DNA of 64,000 bases from Clostridiales bacterium (GTDB lineage: Bacteria > Bacillota > Clostridia > Saccharofermentanales > Saccharofermentanaceae), in contig JAFRQR010000028.1 of the NCBI GenBank assembly GCA_017428545.1, positions 62,001-126,000 on the forward strand. Direction: 5' to 3'. The translations under genes and the position numbers were made by a program. Position 1 is the stretch's first letter; each line of letters begins with the position of its first letter. The notes beneath the pieces are model-generated. The model had not been told where the DNA came from and did not search any database. It saw nothing but the letters and a program-made list of their open reading frames with translations. This document shows, in pieces, positions 27,685-35,921 of this stretch.

Positions 27685-29715
27685 ATGATAGGACGAGTTA
27701 AGAAACTGACGTGCGTTGTCATGGCAGTCACGATGATCGGTTCTTTGGCCGCTTGTAAAAAGTCGGGAAAAGCATCTTCCGGTCTTACTGACGCGGCGAA
27801 CAGTGTCATGGAGGCGCTGATCAGCAGAAGCGAAAAAAAGCTGAAGAAGACAGGTGATTTTTCCGAGGACGCGCTTGCACAGGTCGATGCAATGAAGGAT
27901 TGCGACGCAGTCTCGGCGGTTATGGACAAAGCAACTTTTGAGATCGACGAGGACAGCATTAAGGAGACGAAGAAAGGAACTTCCGTGAAGGTCGTTGTGA
28001 CGCTTCCGGATTCCGGCGCGGCTCTTGAGGATGCTTCGGACGAAGATGAGTTTATCGATGCTGTTTCCGGTCAGAAGGAAAAGGAATACACCAAGGTCAA
28101 CCTGACGCTGAAGTTCGAGGTGGACGAGGATAAGTACACGCTCACCAATGGTGACGATGTGGTCAGCGATCTGTTTGGCGGAGATCTCGAGAACGTGAAT
28201 AAGGCGTTTGGCAAGATAAAGGGACTTCCGACTGAGACGGAGGATGACCCGCCGCAAACGACGCCGGTCGAGCCGGACGAGACACCGACACCGGTGCCGA
28301 CAGATCCGCCGAAGGCATCCTCGGATGTTTACGATGTTGTTGTTTTCCAGGACGATAAGACCGTCATTCACTTTAACAAAGTTGATTCTGACGGCGTACA
28401 TTTCACAGTAGATAACCTTGCTGCTTACGAGGCAACGATCCAGTGTAATTCACTTGCTATCGACGGTGTAGCGATCCTCGATTACACCATGAGTGACAAG
28501 GTCGCCGCAGGTACATCCGCAGAAGTCGTTACCAAGTGCGAACTCGATGAGATTCCGCAGAAGATCGGTACGCTCAGCGGCCAGCTCGATATCATTGATT
28601 TTGATGATTATTCAAACTCTTACGAGGCGTCTTTCGATACGACAGTGATCGATTCTTCTGTCACACCGGCTGCGACAGCGACAGGCACACTGATCTACAC
28701 GGACGATTACGTGCAGATCTACTTTAAGGAACTGACGAGTGAAGGTGTGGTCTTTGAGATCGTTAATCTGACAGCTCAGGATGTTGAACCGAGAATCACG
28801 GCTGTTGCGATCAACGGCAGAAACATCACAGATCCGACATGGTACAACTGCGAGATTGCACCGCACAGTATTGCTACTCTCGTAACCAAGCAGGAGGATT
28901 CGATCGATCCGTCTGAAGCGGTCGGTACGATCAGTGCGATGTTCGAGATCAATAACGACATGTCCAATTACGAAACATACTTCGCTATGATCACCACAAC
29001 AGTGATCGATCCGAATGTTACATTTACACCTCCGGCTCTCGAAGGTACGGTCTTCTACGAAGACGCCAATGTCAAGATCACTTGTGTCGGATTGTCTCCG
29101 GAAGGCCCGATCCTCGGTGTCGAAAACCTGACGGACGTAGGAATCATCGTCCAGGCTGAGTCTCTGTCCATCAACATGGTCGGTATCTTTGACGTTTTCT
29201 TCAGCTACTATACGGCTCCGCACAGTGTCAGCAGATTCCTCGCAGAGGGTCCGGTAGACGCATCGGCTCAGGTCGGTGTGATCGGCGGTGCTTTTATCAT
29301 CGCGAACCCGGCAGACAGAAAGTCCAACTATATGGTTCACCTGGACAATGTGGTGGTCGATGCTTCCGTAACGGTAGCTGCTCCTTCTGCAACAGGTACA
29401 CTGCTCCATGAAGATAGTAACGTGAAGATCTACTTTAAGGAAGTCCGTGAAAAGGGCATTGTCTTCGATGTTGAGAATCTTACTCAGTATTCTCTCACGA
29501 TCCAGGATCGCGGTGTGCTTCTTAACGGTGTGGAACCGGGCATAGCGACCTTGAGCGATTCTTGTGCGCCGCACAGTGTCACCGAAGTCATGATCTCGTG
29601 CAGCCCGGATACTTCCACTCCGGCCACGACCATCTCGGTCAATTTCGCGATATTCTCCTGGGATAACGCGATTAAGCACTACGAGGTCGAGCTCGAGGAT
29701 AAGGCGATCGGATAA
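27685..29715 (+). CDS. Lipoprotein with four tandem ~105-residue beta-type repeats
   Basis: 676 residues; ATG 27685 is 7 nt after AGAGG. Lipobox SLAAC. The N-terminal ~185 residues are a charged helical domain (SEKKLKKTGDFSEDALAQV). A Pro/Thr linker follows (~187-212). Then come four tandem units, each starting with a form of YxDxNVKIYFKEV, followed by VFxVENLT, SIxxNGV, APHSV, GxISxxFxI and a closing VxVDASVT. The repeats look like small beta sandwiches. The protein would sit on the outer membrane face or in the wall and could act as a stalk or binding surface. Function unknown. Monocistronic, with its own terminator. Confidence 0.82.
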   Translation: MIGRVKKLTCVVMAVTMIGSLAACKKSGKASSGLTDAANSVMEALISRSEKKLKKTGDFSEDALAQVDAMKDCDAVSAVMDKATFEIDEDSIKETKKGTSVKVVVTLPDSGAALEDASDEDEFIDAVSGQKEKEYTKVNLTLKFEVDEDKYTLTNGDDVVSDLFGGDLENVNKAFGKIKGLPTETEDDPPQTTPVEPDETPTPVPTDPPKASSDVYDVVVFQDDKTVIHFNKVDSDGVHFTVDNLAAYEATIQCNSLAIDGVAILDYTMSDKVAAGTSAEVVTKCELDEIPQKIGTLSGQLDIIDFDDYSNSYEASFDTTVIDSSVTPAATATGTLIYTDDYVQIYFKELTSEGVVFEIVNLTAQDVEPRITAVAINGRNITDPTWYNCEIAPHSIATLVTKQEDSIDPSEAVGTISAMFEINNDMSNYETYFAMITTTVIDPNVTFTPPALEGTVFYEDANVKITCVGLSPEGPILGVENLTDVGIIVQAESLSINMVGIFDVFFSYYTAPHSVSRFLAEGPVDASAQVGVIGGAFIIANPADRKSNYMVHLDNVVVDASVTVAAPSATGTLLHEDSNVKIYFKEVREKGIVFDVENLTQYSLTIQDRGVLLNGVEPGIATLSDSCAPHSVTEVMISCSPDTSTPATTISVNFAIFSWDNAIKHYEVELEDKAIG

Positions 29716-29766
29716 GTTCTTTTCGACCGGCATGCCGGAGCGAAACAGGCATTAATCAGTTAAAGA

Positions 29767-29801
29767 AAGGCTCTGCTTCTTTTTGAAGCGGAGCCTTTTT
29801 T
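29767..29801 (+). terminator. Terminator of the repeat lipoprotein gene
   Basis: GGCTCTGCTTC and GAAGCGGAGCC pair around TTTTT with one wobble, followed by TTTTTT. Confidence 0.9.
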
Positions 29802-29841
29802 GTGCGGGTATGGGCGTCTTTGGAAGTTCTGTGCGATCGGC

Positions 29842-30141
29842 TTAAAGACCGGTCATCTTTTTGTATACATCTCCGCGACCGCCTGCAAGGAGTGTTTTAA
29901 CTACTACGATCTTACCGTTGATGATCGTATATATCACGCGATAGTTACCAAGCCTTATCCGATAGTATTCGCTGTGTTTTCCCTTGATCTTTTTTACATC
30001 GATCTTTTCCGGGTGTTCACCGATGAGCAATTCACGGATAGCGTGTTCGTATTGTTTTCGAATGTTTTCATGAGTGGTGAAAAACTTTTCGGCTGCTTTA
30101 GTGTAAGCAATCTCATAACTGAAACTTTTTCCGGATGCCAT
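29842..30141 (-). CDS. RelE/ParE-family toxin
   Basis: 99 residues; ATG 30141 follows GGAGGTCTTCT, which rules out the longer frame. The sequence KSFSYEIAYTKAAEKFF, then KIKGKHSEYYRIRLGNYRVIYTI matches RelE-type mRNA interferases that cut messages on the ribosome. The RIRLGNYRVIY block is the family hallmark and carries the basic residues used for RNA contact. It starts 14 bp after the antitoxin stop on the same strand, giving antitoxin-then-toxin order. A promoter with an operator lies before the antitoxin. Confidence 0.9.
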   Translation of the reverse strand: MASGKSFSYEIAYTKAAEKFFTTHENIRKQYEHAIRELLIGEHPEKIDVKKIKGKHSEYYRIRLGNYRVIYTIINGKIVVVKTLLAGGRGDVYKKMTGL

Positions 30142-30155
30142 AGAAGACCTCCGGA

Positions 30156-30425
30156 TCAAACTGTGAACTGTTTCTTTGAAACAATGGTGAGATCATCATC
30201 ACTCATGTTTTCGATTGCTTTAAGGATCTCCGCCGATTCCTTGGCGGATGCTTCCCGGATATTCGAAGAGAGACGATAATAAGGATCGGCTTTCAGAGAA
30301 TCCATGTATTCCCTGACAGCCTGCTTGATCAGATCCGTTACTGTCATGTTATAGATTCCGGCAACTTCTTTCATCTCGATGATTAAAGAATCGTCCACCT
30401 TAAAATTCATTACACGTGTCGCCAT
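30156..30425 (-). CDS. Ribbon-helix-helix antitoxin of the RelE pair
   Basis: 89 residues, ATG 30425 after GGAGGGC. The N-terminal strand and two helices (TRVMNFKVDDSLIIEMKEVA, then MTVTDLIKQAVREYMD) form a RelB/DinJ-like ribbon-helix-helix that binds DNA as a dimer. The C-terminal part (SAEILKAIENMSDDDL) would wrap the toxin. It is likely autoregulated through the inverted repeat TACCGT-CTTT-ACGGTA in its promoter. Confidence 0.88.
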   Translation of the reverse strand: MATRVMNFKVDDSLIIEMKEVAGIYNMTVTDLIKQAVREYMDSLKADPYYRLSSNIREASAKESAEILKAIENMSDDDLTIVSKKQFTV

Positions 30426-30456
30426 AAGAAAGCCCTCCTTCTTTATTTGTAAATAT

Positions 30457-30485
30457 AGTATATACCGTAAAGACGGTAAAGACAA
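30457..30485 (-). promoter_or_regulatory. Promoter and operator of the RelBE-like module
   Basis: Minus strand: -35 TTGTCT (30480-30485), 17 bp spacer, -10 TATACT (30457-30462). The spacer itself contains the inverted repeat TACCGT-CTTT-ACGGTA, well placed for the antitoxin to block RNA polymerase. Confidence 0.75.
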
Positions 30486-30709
30486 TAGGAAGTCCTTGTA
30501 AAAGGCGGTGCTCAGGAGCTGATTCATTTGTGTAAATAGGAAGTGAGTAATTTCGGGAAAATCGGGCATTCCCTTATAGGCTTTCTGTGGTGTATCATAG
30601 TCGGGAATGTGAAGAGCCCCGCCGGATGATTGGCAAATGGGGTTACTGCAGTAGGATTCTCGGATAAAGGGGAAGCTGCAGTCGTATTTTCGGGAAAAGG
30701 AGCAGGGTC

Positions 30710-32269
30710 TTGTCAGATCGTACCACTAACGTAAAACGCAATATCGTGTTCGGCTTTATTCAGGTCCTGATCTCGATGGTCCTGCCTTTTGTCGTGCGCA
30801 CGATCATCCTTTACCGGTACGGCGTGGACTACTCGGGACTGAGTAATCTTTTTGCTTCGGTACTGACGGTTTTGTCTCTTATGGAGCTCGGCTTCGGGGT
30901 GGCGATCGTTTACTGCATGTATAAGCCGGTCGCGGAAAAAGACGACGAACAGATCTGCGCATATCTTTCTTATTTCCGGAAAGTTTATCTTCTGGTGGGT
31001 GTTCTGGTCCTTCTTCTGGGGCTTATTCTGATGCCTGTCCTTCCGAGACTTGTCCGGGACGCGACGATGCCGGGCGGCCTGAATCTCTATTTCTGCTATT
31101 TGTTTTTCCTTGCAAATGCGGTCATCAGTTACGTCCTTTTCGGATATGTTTCCGTCATTCCTCTGGCACATCAGAGAAGAGATATCCTCTCGCGGATCGA
31201 TCTTTTCGGGTCGGTACTTCAGTGCACGTTATCTTCGCTGGTGCTGCTATTCACTCATAACTTCTACTTATATCTTCTCTCACTACCTCTTTCGACCGTG
31301 GTGCATAACCTGATTCTGGCTTATGTCGTCCGGAAAAAGTACCCGCACATACGCTGCCGGGGAGTGCTTTCCGAGGAGAAAAAGAAAGATCTGAAGAAAC
31401 GGGTGTGCGGCATTCTGATCAACAAGATCACGGGTGTTTCCAGAAACAGTATCGATAATATGTGCATCTCGGCGTTCATCGGACTTGCCGTGACGGGTAT
31501 GTACAATAACTACTATTTCGTGCTCGCGGCGGTCATGTCTTTCAGCAGCATGCTCTGCCGGTCGCTCATGCCCGGGGTCGGCAACAGTATCGTTCTTGAA
31601 ACGCCCGAAAAGAACTATGCGGATATGCGTAAGTTTAACTTTATCTTTATGAATCTCGGCGCTTGGGCGGTGATATGTATGCTGTGTCTTTTCCAGCCGT
31701 TCATGAAGACCTGGGCGGGGGAAGACATGATGCTCGGGCTTCCGGTGGTCTTTTCGATCTGCGCGTATTTTTACATACTTCTAAGTGGGGATATCTGCTG
31801 GGTCTATGAGGAGAGCGCGGGGCTCTGGTGGGAGTGCCGGTACATCATGCTCGGTGAGGCGGTGGCCAACATTATTCTGAATATCGTTCTGTGCAAATTC
31901 TTCGGGGTCACGGGAATTATCCTGGCGACGGTGTTCTCGGTATTTACGAGCAACATGATTCTGTTCCCGAGGGTGATTTTCCGGGAGTATTTTAAAAACG
32001 GGAAGATCGGGGAGTACCGGATGGACCATCTTCTTTATGCGCTGACGATGCTTCTTGCGGCGGGGATCTCTTTTCTTTTCTGCCGGGTGGCGCTGCCACT
32101 TTGCATGATCGACCGCAGTAATCTTCTGATGTGCATCCTCTGCCTGGGCGGGCGGCTTCTGATCTGTTCTTCGATCTGGATTCTGGTGGCGTGGCTTTTG
32201 TGGCACCGGACCGAAAGGTACAAAAACGCGGTGGCGTGGATCCGCGGGGTGATCCGGAAGAAGGCCTGA
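30710..32269 (+). CDS. Polysaccharide flippase-type membrane protein (MATE/Wzx superfamily)
   Basis: 519 residues starting at TTG 30710, which follows AAGGAG at 30697-30702. About 12-14 hydrophobic helices are visible, starting with IVFGFIQVLISMVLPFVVRT. The YRYGVDYSGLSNLFASVL segment is typical of Wzx-like flippases that move lipid-linked sugars across the membrane. No glycan gene cluster surrounds it; the nearest sugar gene is the glycosyltransferase at 18.8 kb and the deacetylase that follows. The substrate cannot be told from sequence. Confidence 0.85.
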   Translation: MSDRTTNVKRNIVFGFIQVLISMVLPFVVRTIILYRYGVDYSGLSNLFASVLTVLSLMELGFGVAIVYCMYKPVAEKDDEQICAYLSYFRKVYLLVGVLVLLLGLILMPVLPRLVRDATMPGGLNLYFCYLFFLANAVISYVLFGYVSVIPLAHQRRDILSRIDLFGSVLQCTLSSLVLLFTHNFYLYLLSLPLSTVVHNLILAYVVRKKYPHIRCRGVLSEEKKKDLKKRVCGILINKITGVSRNSIDNMCISAFIGLAVTGMYNNYYFVLAAVMSFSSMLCRSLMPGVGNSIVLETPEKNYADMRKFNFIFMNLGAWAVICMLCLFQPFMKTWAGEDMMLGLPVVFSICAYFYILLSGDICWVYEESAGLWWECRYIMLGEAVANIILNIVLCKFFGVTGIILATVFSVFTSNMILFPRVIFREYFKNGKIGEYRMDHLLYALTMLLAAGISFLFCRVALPLCMIDRSNLLMCILCLGGRLLICSSIWILVAWLLWHRTERYKNAVAWIRGVIRKKA

Positions 32270-32426
32270 TGGCTTTTTTGCGTGGGCTTGGTGAAGACTG
32301 ATGGCTTTTTGCGGGGGCATCGGGAAATGGCCTGATCTTTTGTGGTGTTTCATTACCGAATTGTCACGCATCTTCGGTAGTTTTCTCTATAATGATTTCA
32401 GACTAGTTTTGAATTTTGGGGTTTTT

Positions 32427-33518
32427 ATGAAAAGAGCGTTAACCAGTGTTTTGATCTTATCTATAATCAGCGGCTGTCTTATGAGCGGATGCTCGAACAG
32501 CACTTCGGTGAGCCGACCGTTTGAATCGTCTGCCGGTTTTTCGGGAAAGGCAACGGACGGCGAGCCGGAGGGCTCTTCTGAGATCAGTGTCGTTGCGCCT
32601 CCGTCGGAAACGCAGTCCGTGATCACGGATATGACGACGGAAAGTGCTTTTGCATCGGAATCGGATCCGGCGGGATCAAAAGAGGATCCCACACAGTCTT
32701 CGGCGACGGAACTGACGGACGGGCCGGAGGAAGGCGATGAGGGATCGGACTATCTGACGACGCTTCAGGCGCTGCGCCAGTCGATCGTTGCCAGGGCTTC
32801 GGAATATGACGCGCTCGACAACACCATGAAGGAGAGCTGGTGCTTCCAGCGAAAGACCGACCACTCGGTGTCGGGCTCGTATGAGTTTTTCGACATTTCG
32901 GAATATAACGGCTACTACGCGAATCTCCATGTGCCGGAGGGCGATAAGGTCATCTACCTGACGTTTGACTGCGGCTATCCGTCGGATAAGACGGTGTCGA
33001 TCCTGGACACGCTTAAGAAGCATGATGCCAAGGCGAGTTTTTTCGTGACAAAGATGTACCTCGAGGAATGCTCGGATTACGCGGTCCGCATGAAGGAAGA
33101 GGGCCATATGGTCTGTAACCACACGGTGACGCATTCGGATCTGGTGCCGATGACGGTCGAGGAGATCGCGAACGAGATCTTCGACACGGAGGAGTATTTC
33201 TATGAGAAGACGGGCTACACCTTAGATCCTTATTTCCGCACCCCGAAAGGCACTTATACCAAGCGCCTGATGACGATCCTTACGGATGCGGGCTATACGA
33301 CGGTGTTCTGGAGTATCGCGTATAACGACTATACACCGAGCGCCCAGCCGGAGCCGGGCTATGTGACAGATCACTTCCGGACGTATCACCATAACGGCGC
33401 GATCGCGCTGATGCATAACGATTCTTCGAGTAACGTCAATGAACTCGATGCGGTCCTGACGCTTCTGGAAAACGAGGGCTACCGCTTCGGCCTTCTGGAT
33501 GAGCTGAATCAGGGCTGA
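32427..33518 (+). CDS. PdaA-like polysaccharide deacetylase lipoprotein
   Basis: 363 residues; ATG 32427 gives a lipoprotein signal (KRALTSVLILSIISGC; a second possible lipobox is LMSGC). A Ser/Thr/Glu-rich tether (~30-115) leads to a NodB-fold deacetylase (~150-360) of the PdaA group. It has TFDCGY from residue 179, where PdaA proteins have a similar TFDxGY, then zinc-type HTVTH (H232, H236) and RTPKG. PdaA removes acetyl groups from muramic acid in the spore cortex pathway, but related enzymes act on vegetative wall or other glycans. The lipid tether fits with action on the wall. Confidence 0.87.
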   Translation: MKRALTSVLILSIISGCLMSGCSNSTSVSRPFESSAGFSGKATDGEPEGSSEISVVAPPSETQSVITDMTTESAFASESDPAGSKEDPTQSSATELTDGPEEGDEGSDYLTTLQALRQSIVARASEYDALDNTMKESWCFQRKTDHSVSGSYEFFDISEYNGYYANLHVPEGDKVIYLTFDCGYPSDKTVSILDTLKKHDAKASFFVTKMYLEECSDYAVRMKEEGHMVCNHTVTHSDLVPMTVEEIANEIFDTEEYFYEKTGYTLDPYFRTPKGTYTKRLMTILTDAGYTTVFWSIAYNDYTPSAQPEPGYVTDHFRTYHHNGAIALMHNDSSSNVNELDAVLTLLENEGYRFGLLDELNQG

Positions 33519-33545
33519 GCTTCGCTTTTGCCGAGGGCTTTCGGA

Positions 33546-33809
33546 TCAGTTTGTGATGGCCTCGATCTTGGAAAGTTCGGAAAGTGCTTTTGCCACATCG
33601 GCTTTAATGACTTCATCGTCGGCGCCTTCGAACTGGGCCTTCAGGTTCTCTACGATCTGTTCTTCGGTGGTCTCTTCCTTCAGGCAAGAAAGGATCGCGC
33701 CGAAAGTTTTGTTGCCGCGGACGACGCCGGAAAATTTGGCATCGCTGACGGGGATGAGAAGATGCTCATCGTCTTGCACATGGATAAGAAAGTTCGGGGA
33801 AAGCTTCAC
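33546..33809 (-). CDS. PqqD-like small protein
   Basis: 87 residues, ATG 33809, 12 bp after the end of the gene upstream on the same strand. The sequence (LIHVQDDEHLLIPVSDAKFS, NKTFGAILSCLKEETTEEQI) matches the PqqD / RiPP recognition element fold, a winged helix that holds leader peptides for radical-SAM or other modifying enzymes. No such enzyme or precursor is visible nearby. It may be a stand-alone member that acts with a partner elsewhere. It forms a two-gene unit with the membrane-anchored Ser/Thr-rich protein. Confidence 0.72.
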   Translation of the reverse strand: MKLSPNFLIHVQDDEHLLIPVSDAKFSGVVRGNKTFGAILSCLKEETTEEQIVENLKAQFEGADDEVIKADVAKALSELSKIEAITN

Positions 33810-33821
33810 TTTGGCGCCTCC

Positions 33822-34409
33822 TTACATATCTTCGATCGGGACGAACGGGAGCTCGATCGCGGACGGAGCCTGGGACTGTGTCGGCCTAGAGGTCGGCTTG
33901 GTCGTGGAATTTGATCCGCCGCTTCCGCTACCGTTACCGCTGCCACTACCGTTGCCGTTGCCGTTGCCATTGCCGGACGGGGTATCGTCGATGATCACGA
34001 TCTCGCCTTCGCCTTCGTGCTGAGTCTCGAGCGGCTTAGTGGACTTGGTCTCGGATTCTTTTGTCGTTCCGTCGGTCGGATCCGAATCTTTCTTGGAAGG
34101 ATCGGTGGCCTTGGTGGACTTGGTGGAACCCGGTTCGGTGTTTTCCGACGGGTCGGACGGATCGGTCGCATCGGAAGAGCCGGATGCTGTCGTTCCGTTT
34201 TCAGTCTTGTCCGTATCGTTTTCGCTCGGCGGAGCGATGGTGTTTCCGTCTGAATCTGTCTCAACTGCAGAGGAAGAAGATGTTGTTGTGCCGGTCGCAT
34301 CGGTCGTGCCGGACTTTTTCGAACAGCCACGGATGATCAGGACGACCGCCAGGATCAGGGCCAAAGCTGCAACAACGATAAGCGTGATGATCTTTTTGTT
34401 TTTCAACAT
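33822..34409 (-). CDS. Membrane-anchored low-complexity protein upstream of the PqqD-like gene
   Basis: 195 residues, ATG 34409. Residues ~6-26 are a single membrane helix (KIITLIVVAALALILAVVLI). The rest is a Thr/Ser/Asp/Lys-rich disordered stretch, then an Asn/Gly/Ser repeat run, a Thr/Pro patch and a short conserved-looking end (SAIELPFVPIEDM). Such a protein would have its tail outside the cell. No fold is visible. It is the first gene of a unit with the PqqD-like gene, and its upstream region now holds the left flanking repeat of a toxin-antitoxin cassette. Confidence 0.65.
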   Translation of the reverse strand: MLKNKKIITLIVVAALALILAVVLIIRGCSKKSGTTDATGTTTSSSSAVETDSDGNTIAPPSENDTDKTENGTTASGSSDATDPSDPSENTEPGSTKSTKATDPSKKDSDPTDGTTKESETKSTKPLETQHEGEGEIVIIDDTPSGNGNGNGNGSGSGNGSGSGGSNSTTKPTSRPTQSQAPSAIELPFVPIEDM

Positions 34410-34484
34410 GGTATGTGCACTCCAGACTGTGGTTATTATCTTTTTCCTTTTTCAATAAGTCATTATAGCATTTATTGAAATAAT

Positions 34485-34546
34485 CTCCAAACTACTCATA
34501 TATAATATAGATTTTCTGTTTCTGCGGCACGTATACTTGGTTTTGT
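34485..34546 (+). repeat. Left copy of a ~62 bp direct repeat flanking the Phd-PIN module
   Basis: Starts CTCCAAACTACTCAT and ends GTATACTTGGTTTTGT. It aligns over its whole length with 35298-35358 (small gaps). The two copies bracket the toxin-antitoxin genes. Confidence 0.7.
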
Positions 34547-34559
34547 ATCGATGTATGCC

Positions 34560-34622
34560 TTGAGAAATTCCCTGGTCCGATATATAATATGGTCAAAAAG
34601 ACCAACATGGTCAACATGACCA
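34560..34622 (+). promoter_or_regulatory. Promoter and double operator of the Phd-PIN module
   Basis: -35 TTGAGA (34560-34565), 17 bp, -10 TATAAT (34583-34588). Two consecutive palindromes TGGTC-N5-GACCA (34590-34604 and 34608-34622), 18 bp apart, lie just after the -10, and a TGGTCC half-site lies in the spacer. This is a classic layout for cooperative binding of an antitoxin. Confidence 0.82.
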
Positions 34623-34641
34623 GGATAAGGGAGGGATAGAT

Positions 34642-34881
34642 ATGCAGGTGAATATTCTTGAAGCAAAGACAAATCTGTCCAATCTTGTAAGGTTGATCGA
34701 AACCGGCAAGGAAGAACAGGTGATCATAGCAAGATACGGAAAGCCGGTGGTAAAGATGGTCATTTATAACGATGCTCCTGTAACAAAAAGAATAGGTGTA
34801 GCCAAGGGAAAACTGAAGTCTCCGAAGGATCTTGATAAACACAACAAGGAGATCGCGAAAATGTTCGGAGGGGATCTATGA
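34642..34881 (+). CDS. Phd/YefM-family antitoxin
   Basis: 79 residues, ATG 34642 after GGGAGGGAT. MQVNILEAKTNLSNLVRLIE and the following VIIARYGKPVVKMV are the Phd/YefM DNA-binding and dimer core. The C-terminal tail (KSPKDLDKHNKEIAKMFG) would cover the toxin. It overlaps the toxin start by four bases (ATGA), which couples translation. It should repress its own promoter through the TGGTC palindromes. Confidence 0.92.
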   Translation: MQVNILEAKTNLSNLVRLIETGKEEQVIIARYGKPVVKMVIYNDAPVTKRIGVAKGKLKSPKDLDKHNKEIAKMFGGDL

Positions 34882-35282
34882 ATCTGCTTTTAGATACCCA
34901 CATCCTCATTTGGGCCTTAAACGACGATCCCCGGCTTCCGAAGAAAGCAAAAGACATGATCCTTGATCCGGATAATGCCATATACTACAGCTGCATTTCC
35001 ATATGGGAAGTATCGATCAAGCACATGCTTCATCCGGAGAATGTTACTTTTTCAGGTGAAGAATTATCCGGCTACTGTCAAGAAGCCGGATATATTCAGG
35101 TGGAGATGAGAGACAGGCATGTCTATGCATTAGAATCTCTTAAAAGGGAAGAAAATGCGCCAGCTCATGCGGATCCTTTTGACCGCATTCTGATCGCACA
35201 GGCAAAGGCTGAGAATCTGACTTTCCTTACGCATGACGCGCTTTTGCCGTTTTACGGAGAAAAGTGTGTCGTCCTGGTTTGA
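34878..35282 (+). CDS. PIN-domain toxin (VapC-like)
   Basis: 134 residues. LLLDTHILIWAL carries the first acidic residue of the PIN active site (D6), WEVSIK the second (E43), and ADPFDRILIAQA and LTHDALL the further ones. PIN toxins are magnesium-dependent RNases that cut tRNA or rRNA. Pairing with a Phd-type antitoxin is common. The pair is a compact cassette between the PqqD unit and the rpsF operon. Confidence 0.92.
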   Translation: MNLLLDTHILIWALNDDPRLPKKAKDMILDPDNAIYYSCISIWEVSIKHMLHPENVTFSGEELSGYCQEAGYIQVEMRDRHVYALESLKREENAPAHADPFDRILIAQAKAENLTFLTHDALLPFYGEKCVVLV

Positions 35283-35297
35283 TCATCTGAAATTTTG

Positions 35298-35358
35298 CTC
35301 CAAACTACTCATTTATCATGTAGATATTTGGACAGCATCCGCGATATACTGGTTTTGT
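35298..35358 (+). repeat. Right copy of the ~62 bp direct repeat flanking the Phd-PIN module
   Basis: Starts CTCCAAACTACTCAT like the left copy, with differences in the middle, and ends GATATACTGGTTTTGT. It lies 15 bp after the PIN toxin stop. Confidence 0.7.
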
Positions 35359-35470
35359 CAGAGCGGACATTCCTTCTTTTCGGTGTGTGGGGACGCCCGG
35401 TCTGGTGAAAGATATTTTCTGCCCTCGGGCGGAGAAGGAAAAATGGTTTCTCTCTATTGAAACTTCGGGC

Positions 35471-35499
35471 TTGACCGACTTTGTAACATGTGATATTCT
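35471..35499 (+). promoter_or_regulatory. Promoter of the rpsF-ssb-rpsR operon
   Basis: -35 TTGACC (35471-35476), 17 bp, -10 TATTCT (35494-35499), about 110 bp before rpsF. Confidence 0.8.
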
Positions 35500-35610
35500 A
35501 TCTCGTGCTGCGAAGGATGCAGTTAACATATAGATTATATGTGAGAAATATCCTCGCTCTCATCGAAATAGGTATGAGAGCCGTTCTAGTCCAGGAGGAG
35601 GTGAGAAATC
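35500..35610 (+). promoter_or_regulatory. rpsF leader, possible S6:S18 regulatory RNA
   Basis: The untranslated leader contains CTCTCAT and ATGAGAG arms around a 9-10 nt loop, followed by CCG, shortly before the ribosome site. S6:S18 leaders use a hairpin with a CCG that mimics the rRNA site. The match is by eye only. Confidence 0.4.
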
Positions 35611-35898
35611 ATGGCGAACAAGTATGAAATGATGGTCGTTCTGAGCCCTGTACTCGGTGATGAAGGTATTACTTCTACAACTGAGGCAATCAAGGCTAAG
35701 GTCGAGTCCGGCGCTACGATCGATTCTATGGAATCTATCGGTATGAAGCGTATGGCTTACGAGATCGAGGATCAGAAGGACGGTTTCTATCTTCTGTTCA
35801 ACTTCACATCTGAGGCCGATTTCCCGAAGGAGATCGAGCGTGTGCTGAAGATCACAGAAGGCGTACTGCGTTTCCTTGTTATCCGCGTTGAGGAGTAA
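35611..35898 (+). CDS. rpsF: 30S ribosomal protein S6
   Basis: 95 residues, the normal length. ATG 35611 follows GGAGGAGGTGAG. MANKYEMMVVLSPVLGDEG and the RMAYEIEDQKDGFYLLF strand are typical. S6 pairs with S18 on the small-subunit platform, and both are coded here around ssb. First gene of the operon. Confidence 0.97.
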   Translation: MANKYEMMVVLSPVLGDEGITSTTEAIKAKVESGATIDSMESIGMKRMAYEIEDQKDGFYLLFNFTSEADFPKEIERVLKITEGVLRFLVIRVEE

Positions 35899-35921
35899 TT
35901 CGGTAAAAGGGAGTAACGACT

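Noticed and set aside
28612..29733. 373-codon minus-strand ORF opposite the repeat lipoprotein
   Set aside because: Shadow of a repeated gene; no start signal.
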